Assembly: GCA_051878935.1 (NCBI GenBank)
Contig: JBJELB010000013.1
Location: 5,563 to 69,562 of the forward strand
Length of the DNA stretch: 64,000 nucleotides
From: CANQDT01 sp051878935
GTDB taxonomy: Bacteria; Bacillota; Clostridia; Lachnospirales; Lachnospiraceae
Direction of reading: 5' to 3'
The translations under genes were made by a program, and so were the position numbers. This document shows, piece after piece, positions 60,022-64,000 of the stretch (positions are counted from its first letter, which is position 1; each line of letters starts with the position of its first letter). The notes under the pieces are model-generated. The model was not told the origin of the DNA and did not search any database. It worked only from the letters and a program-made list of their open reading frames with translations.

Positions 60022-61173
60022 TTAATTTAATATGATTCCATAAATGGTTACAAACTCTTTATCCTTCTCATTGATCTGAATCTTAATTTCATTAGAACCT
60101 GACATAGAGTATCCGATAATGTTTGCCTTATCTGTCGTTTTCTTCTCATCTGTTTGCCATTCATCCACTTCCTGTCCATTCAGAAAAGTTTTAAAAGAAC
60201 CACCGTAGTTTGCTTCACAAGCATACGATACCCCTACCAGGCTTTTCTTTGTCTCATAAGTATACACATTATTTTTCTTTTCATCCATGTTTTCTAATGG
60301 AATCAATTGCAGATCTGCGAATTGTTCTGAATCCTCATACAATACGGCAGGTAATCCATCATAAATCTCACGTCTCTCACGAACGCCCTTATCAATCATT
60401 GTTTTCAAAGTATCATAATATAGCTTATATCCGGTATCATTCGGATAGAATTCATCAACCGTTAACTGAGAATTAGTTAAACGTGACTTTTCAAACGCCT
60501 GACACATATCAATATATGGTAAGTCATAGTGTTTGAATAATTCTTTCATCTCACGAACCAACTTAGGACTATCCTGCATCATGTTGGAAATCAACGGCAC
60601 AATCTCTGCTTTCGGACAAGCCGTATGAATCCGTCGAATCAGTGCTTCATAACAGGCTAAAAACTGTTGCGTTGTCATTTCCTTTTTATCATGGCTACCA
60701 TAACTCAGGAAAATAACATCATACTGTTCATCATCCTCATTTCGAATATATTGATACAATCCCTGATATACATTAATGCCATACGCGGATAAATCAACAG
60801 AATCAACCGATGATTTGTATCCACGTTTAAAATACGATTCCAACAAATCTTTCCACCCGGTATTCGGATTCTGGCGTCCCTGCTGCTGTGCAATCTCATC
60901 ACCCATGACCGCCATCTTAATCCCTTCGCCCGCGCGCAGCTTATCATAAAAATTATATTTTGCTATACGTTCTTCTTCTTCGCGCTTCTCCTGCATGGTC
61001 TTTTCCCATTGTGCCTTGTCCTGCTCAGACAGCTGTGATGTCTGGCGATCGCCACTTTGGGAATCTTTAAGAATAATCACTGCAAGCAGAACAATTACAA
61101 GACACACTAATGTAATAAACAGAATATTACGCACTTTTCTTCTTCTCATCTGATATGTTGTATGTTGTTTCAT
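60022..61173 (-). CDS. Membrane-anchored SGNH-fold protein, degenerate active site (first paralogue)
   Basis: 383 residues: basic N-terminus, one membrane helix (about 14-32), a charged helical linker, then an SGNH-hydrolase-like domain. Block I reads VMGDEIAQQQG where GDS is expected; block III reads YGSHDKKE instead of GxND; block V reads DEFYPND where DxxHP is expected. All three catalytic positions are changed, so it is probably not a hydrolase. A beta-rich C-terminal domain follows (about 270-383). Related over its length to the gene at 61644-62768. Confidence 0.8.
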   Translation of the reverse strand: MKQHTTYQMRRRKVRNILFITLVCLVIVLLAVIILKDSQSGDRQTSQLSEQDKAQWEKTMQEKREEEERIAKYNFYDKLRAGEGIKMAVMGDEIAQQQGRQNPNTGWKDLLESYFKRGYKSSVDSVDLSAYGINVYQGLYQYIRNEDDEQYDVIFLSYGSHDKKEMTTQQFLACYEALIRRIHTACPKAEIVPLISNMMQDSPKLVREMKELFKHYDLPYIDMCQAFEKSRLTNSQLTVDEFYPNDTGYKLYYDTLKTMIDKGVRERREIYDGLPAVLYEDSEQFADLQLIPLENMDEKKNNVYTYETKKSLVGVSYACEANYGGSFKTFLNGQEVDEWQTDEKKTTDKANIIGYSMSGSNEIKIQINEKDKEFVTIYGIILN

Positions 61174-61189
61174 ATTTCTCCCCTCAGCC

Positions 61190-61621
61190 TTATTCTACTG
61201 CAATGATTTCATTCAAACTCTGATCTTCTCTCGGTGCATACACAAATGAAATCGTCTCAAAATCCTCAATCACGGACAATGCATCGATCACCGTTTCATC
61301 ATATACCAGAAACGCCTCATATGTACCGTCTTCGTACTGAATCTCAACTGAATGATCATCGATAAAACCATCAAAAACTCCGGTCGCCCTCTTTTGTTTC
61401 TCTTTCGGAGCATCATTTTTATCCGGCTTACTGTCATCCACATCCTTCGGTTTCTCTGTCGTCATCTCCGTATCCGGTAACTCTGTTGTTTCCTGCGTAG
61501 TCGCACTTGTCGTCCTCTCGGTTGTCGTTTCCGTCACAGGCTGCTCTTTCTTACCACATCCATATACTAACAACATTCCCATTGCCAGTAGGACCCCGGT
61601 TATCATAATCTGTTTTCTCAT
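61190..61621 (-). CDS. Small lipoprotein with Thr/Glu-rich linker
   Basis: 143 residues. Signal peptide with lipobox LVYGC (Cys22), a low-complexity Thr/Glu/Lys linker (about 25-75), then a folded C-terminal part (ATGVFDGFIDDHSVEI, TISFVYAPREDQSLNEI). ATG 61621 follows GGAGG. Located between the two SGNH paralogues at 16 and 22 nt, so the three probably form one envelope-associated unit. Family not recognised. Confidence 0.78.
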   Translation of the reverse strand: MRKQIMITGVLLAMGMLLVYGCGKKEQPVTETTTERTTSATTQETTELPDTEMTTEKPKDVDDSKPDKNDAPKEKQKRATGVFDGFIDDHSVEIQYEDGTYEAFLVYDETVIDALSVIEDFETISFVYAPREDQSLNEIIAVE

Positions 61622-61643
61622 AGCCAATTCCTCCTCGTCCCAT

Positions 61644-62768
61644 CTAGTATAAAATCAAGCCATTTAACTCTGTTGAATCCTGATATTTCGGATCAATCTT
61701 CAAGGTAACTTTATTGGTTCCCTTCAGATTGAATCCAACCAAATCCGCTTTCTCTACATCCAATTTGCGGTTACAATCAATCGTTTTTATCTTCGTATCA
61801 TTGATATATACATCAATCTTTCCATCCACATATTTCTTTCCCTGATAAGAGACACCAATGTTCGCCTTCTCCGTTGTAAAGGTATAGGTCAGCCCGGAAT
61901 GATTCATTCGTTCCGTAGAAACAACCATCGGAGCACCAATCTTCCTCGTCTCTTTATACAGCGTCTTCTCGTTTTGTTCTTTCACGACTTCCCGCTGCTC
62001 CACAACGCCATTATCAATCAACTTACGAATGACATTGAAGTATATCCTATATCCAATATCATTTGGATGCATCCCGTCTCGTGTCATCTCTTTGACACTG
62101 TACTCAGACTGTTGGAATGCGGTTATCGCATCGGCTACCGGATAGTCATAATATTTACCCAGCTCGTCCACAACCTTGGCATACTCTTTTGCATCGCGCA
62201 GCACACTTTCCTTAACCAATATCAGTTCCGGATAATCACAATTCGTCTGAATCTGACGGATCAAAGCCTCATAAAACGCACGATATTCCTTAAGTGACAA
62301 CGTATCTTTGTCATTGAATCCAAAGAATAAGAATACCATATCATAGTCTTCCTTATCACGCTGTACGAAATCAGAATAACATTTGAATACATCCCAGTCG
62401 TAAAAGGTATAGGAATCAACATTGCCTTTTACACGATATGTCTTCTCCAAATACGTCTTTAAACGATCCATCCATCCGGTGTTCGTCGTATACCGGCCCA
62501 ACTGAAAGCCGATATTATCTCCGATGATACAAAGACTAATCTCGCCTTCTTCATTGAGCTTATTGTAAATATTGTAATGATCCAATCGTTCCTTTTCTTT
62601 TCTGCGTTCTTCCAGTTCCCGTTCCCAGTTATCCCGGTCCTGCTGGCTGATTAGTTTCTCCTGTCGGTACATTCGTAGCGATTCATATCCCACAAGCCCC
62701 ACAATCAAAATCAGCATCACAATCAGGCTGTTTTTAATGAACTTTCTCTGTTGTTTCTCTTTCATCAT
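61644..62768 (-). CDS. Membrane-anchored SGNH-fold protein (second paralogue)
   Basis: 374 residues: membrane helix at about 12-30, charged linker, SGNH-like domain and C-terminal beta domain. Block III GFND and block V DGMHPND keep the oxyanion Asn and catalytic Asp-His, but block I is IIGDNIGFQ with Asn in place of the nucleophilic Ser. Either inactive, or using another mechanism. First gene of a three-gene unit. Such proteins accompany O-acetylation of surface glycans in other systems; here inference only. Confidence 0.8.
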   Translation of the reverse strand: MMKEKQQRKFIKNSLIVMLILIVGLVGYESLRMYRQEKLISQQDRDNWERELEERRKEKERLDHYNIYNKLNEEGEISLCIIGDNIGFQLGRYTTNTGWMDRLKTYLEKTYRVKGNVDSYTFYDWDVFKCYSDFVQRDKEDYDMVFLFFGFNDKDTLSLKEYRAFYEALIRQIQTNCDYPELILVKESVLRDAKEYAKVVDELGKYYDYPVADAITAFQQSEYSVKEMTRDGMHPNDIGYRIYFNVIRKLIDNGVVEQREVVKEQNEKTLYKETRKIGAPMVVSTERMNHSGLTYTFTTEKANIGVSYQGKKYVDGKIDVYINDTKIKTIDCNRKLDVEKADLVGFNLKGTNKVTLKIDPKYQDSTELNGLILY

Positions 62769-62846
62769 AACCCCCTATCAAGACGCACTCTCCAGTTACC
62801 ATATAGTATACTCCATTTTTTATTTGAAAACAAGCAGAAAGACATG

Positions 62847-63329
62847 CTAATGCACGTCCTCCTCTCTCATGATATATCCCAATAAAGCTTCACAGCCCTC
62901 TAAAACATCCCGATAAGTCGTTTTGAAATCGCCCGTATACCACGGATCCGCAATCGACGCTCCCGGGCGATTCGTGTAATCCAACAGAAGGCTAACCTTG
63001 CCCTCCGTATCCGTCCCTATGATACGTGCCAGATTGCGAAGATTATTCTTGTCCATACAGACAAGATAATCATAAAATTCACAATCCTGTTTCGTTACCT
63101 GAACGGCACGTTTCCCTTTGCAGGAAATACTGTGCTTCGCCAACTCTTCACGTGCCGGCGGATAGACAGGATTACCTATCCCGTTCCATATCTCTTCTGT
63201 GCTGGTCGCAGCGGATGCGATATGAAACTGCCCGGTTAAACCGCGGGCGGCGACCAGATCTTTGAAAACAAATTCTGCCATAGGGGAACGGCAGATGTTG
63301 CCGTGGCAGATGAAAAGTACTCTAATCAT
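62847..63329 (-). CDS. Low molecular weight protein-tyrosine phosphatase
   Basis: 160 residues. P-loop CHGNICRSP at residues 8-16 (Cys nucleophile, Arg) and the general acid Asp in DPWYTGDF. Dephosphorylates tyrosines; relatives act on kinases that control polysaccharide export. GGAG precedes the ATG. A mobile element begins upstream of it. Confidence 0.94.
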   Translation of the reverse strand: MIRVLFICHGNICRSPMAEFVFKDLVAARGLTGQFHIASAATSTEEIWNGIGNPVYPPAREELAKHSISCKGKRAVQVTKQDCEFYDYLVCMDKNNLRNLARIIGTDTEGKVSLLLDYTNRPGASIADPWYTGDFKTTYRDVLEGCEALLGYIMREEDVH

Positions 63330-63468
63330 ATATTTTTAACTCCTAACTTATCTCGGTTTATCTTGGTTTTTCCTTATTTTTAGGGCATTTGCGCACTTTT
63401 TCAGTCTGTCGACCATTTTCCCATTTCTCGGATTTTTTCGGCATATCTCGGTATGTTTCTTCCACCAA

Positions 63469-63784
63469 ATGGTCTAAATATTGGTCTAAATCGGACTACT
63501 TTTTCAAGTTTAGACCATTGGTGTTTTTGGGTCTATTTGTGGAACAAAATTTTCAAAAACTCACAGACCACGCCTGATTTTTTAGACCATTACCGATTTC
63601 GGCAAATGTTAGAAAATATTTGCCTGCCACCAATGGCTGATATTTGCAGATTCCTATGAAAATTTAGACCATTTCATAGACCACTCTTAAACACCTTTTA
63701 GACCACAAGTTCCTTCAAAGCCTCATGAATACTGACTTTCTTGTATGGTCTAAACTTAAATAGCTACCGTTTTGATGGTCTAAA
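63469..63784. repeat. Cluster of 10-bp repeats ATGGTCTAAA / TTTAGACCAT next to the integrase
   Basis: In the 450-nt gap between the phosphatase and integrase genes the 10-mer occurs as ATGGTCTAAA at 63469, 63745 and 63775 (near-copy TTGGTCTAAA at 63481) and as its complement at 63509, 63581 and 63663 (partial copies near 63566, 63675 and 63697). The last one includes the integrase stop codon. They look like integrase arm-type binding sites at the end of an integrated element. The part from 63330 to 63468 has several TCTCGG motifs but no recognisable gene. Confidence 0.75.
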
Positions 63785-64000
63785 CCGACTTTCTAAATCT
63801 GTCCTTAGAATCCACTTTCATACCAAGCTGCTTCAACTCTGCATCAGCCTCTGCCTGCTTACGAGCAAGCTTCTCAACTTCCTCTCTTGCATCATCCAAC
63901 TTAAGATGTGTATAGGTATTGAGAGTGACACTGATATCCGAATGTCCCATCAGATACTGAAGCACCTTCGGATTCATTCCCGACTTCGCCATATTAGAAC
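63780..64000 (-). CDS. int: Tyrosine recombinase/integrase (3' end only)
   Basis: Seventy-two C-terminal codons are visible; the gene continues beyond the window. It reads SNMAKSGMNPKVLQYLMGHSDISVTLNTYTHL, which holds the conserved GH...and the nucleophilic Tyr in NTYTH. A charged tail follows and ends with TAG inside one of the 10-bp repeats. This is the integrase of a mobile element (ICE or prophage) whose end lies here. Confidence 0.92.
   Translation of the reverse strand, partial: SNMAKSGMNPKVLQYLMGHSDISVTLNTYTHLKLDDAREEVEKLARKQAEADAELKQLGMKVDSKDRFRKSV

Noticed and set aside
63469..63784. CRISPR array
   Set aside because: The repeats are only 10 bp, occur in both orientations and at irregular spacing, and no cas genes are present.
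1..64000. rRNA or tRNA genes
   Set aside because: No tRNA-like cloverleaf or rRNA sequence was noticed in the gaps; a tRNAscan-type search would be needed to exclude them fully.

Overview
This 64-kb window looks like chromosome of a low-to-moderate GC, spore-forming anaerobic Firmicute, most likely a gut Lachnospiraceae. The grounds are an alpha/beta-type small acid-soluble spore protein, AdhE with a Rex-type operator, two [FeFe]-hydrogenase-type proteins, reverse rubrerythrin with a Fur/PerR-type regulator, a T-box leader on leuA and strong AGGAGG ribosome binding sites. The family assignment is inference; no rRNA or tRNA gene was seen to fix it.

Layout. 1-3.2 kb: 5' part of ftsH (minus), then a 2-keto-3-deoxygluconate aldolase/kinase pair. 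3.3-10.7 kb, all minus: a thioredoxin-like [2Fe-2S] protein, a PAS-containing [FeFe]-hydrogenase-like protein, a SpoIIE phosphatase and a second hydrogenase-like protein, followed after 17 nt by rfbA-rfbB-rfbC (dTDP-sugar synthesis, no rfbD). 10.8-16.2 kb: adhE with a small kinase-like gene, then a TetM-like GTPase. 16.7-23.3 kb: polar amino-acid ABC transporter, spore protein, azlC-azlD-rmuC-lepB operon, XRE regulator, DUF308 membrane protein. 23.4-28.3 kb: a promoter-to-terminator unit with no evident ORF, then comF, recD2, mreB-like and acpP (minus). 28.5-29.6 kb: perR-like and rubrerythrin (plus). 29.7-33.9 kb: DUF2130 protein, a decayed type III toxin-antitoxin-like locus, arsC/spx-like gene, second azlCD pair, EamA transporter. 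34.4-40.4 kb: small zinc-ribbon protein, feoAB, fba, a large secreted GHL10 protein. 40.6-44.7 kb: a secreted Ig-like protein and an HPrK-like kinase / PqqD / S26 peptidase / ABC exporter operon that resembles a peptide-maturation system. 44.8-46.7 kb: ECF sigma factor with RsgI-like anti-sigma. 46.7-54 kb: mutY, talC, araD, araR, araA, T-box leuA. 54-63.3 kb: HAD phosphatase, a purine/thioadenosine salvage operon, two SGNH-fold proteins flanking a lipoprotein, low-molecular-weight tyrosine phosphatase. 63.3-64 kb: edge of an integrated mobile element (integrase 3' end, many 10-bp repeats).

The most unusual signals are: (i) a family of three long (about 270-430 bp) imperfect palindromic elements at 3284-3553, 16209-16618 and 33946-34376, with conserved inner segments, outer arms that differ between copies but stay complementary within each copy, and covarying inner stems; (ii) the kinase/PqqD/S26/ABC operon without a visible precursor; (iii) the decayed type III toxin-antitoxin locus; (iv) a consensus promoter and strong terminator bounding about 510 nt with no ORF; (v) paired SGNH-fold proteins whose catalytic serine is replaced. 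All assignments come from reading motifs by eye; no database search was run.
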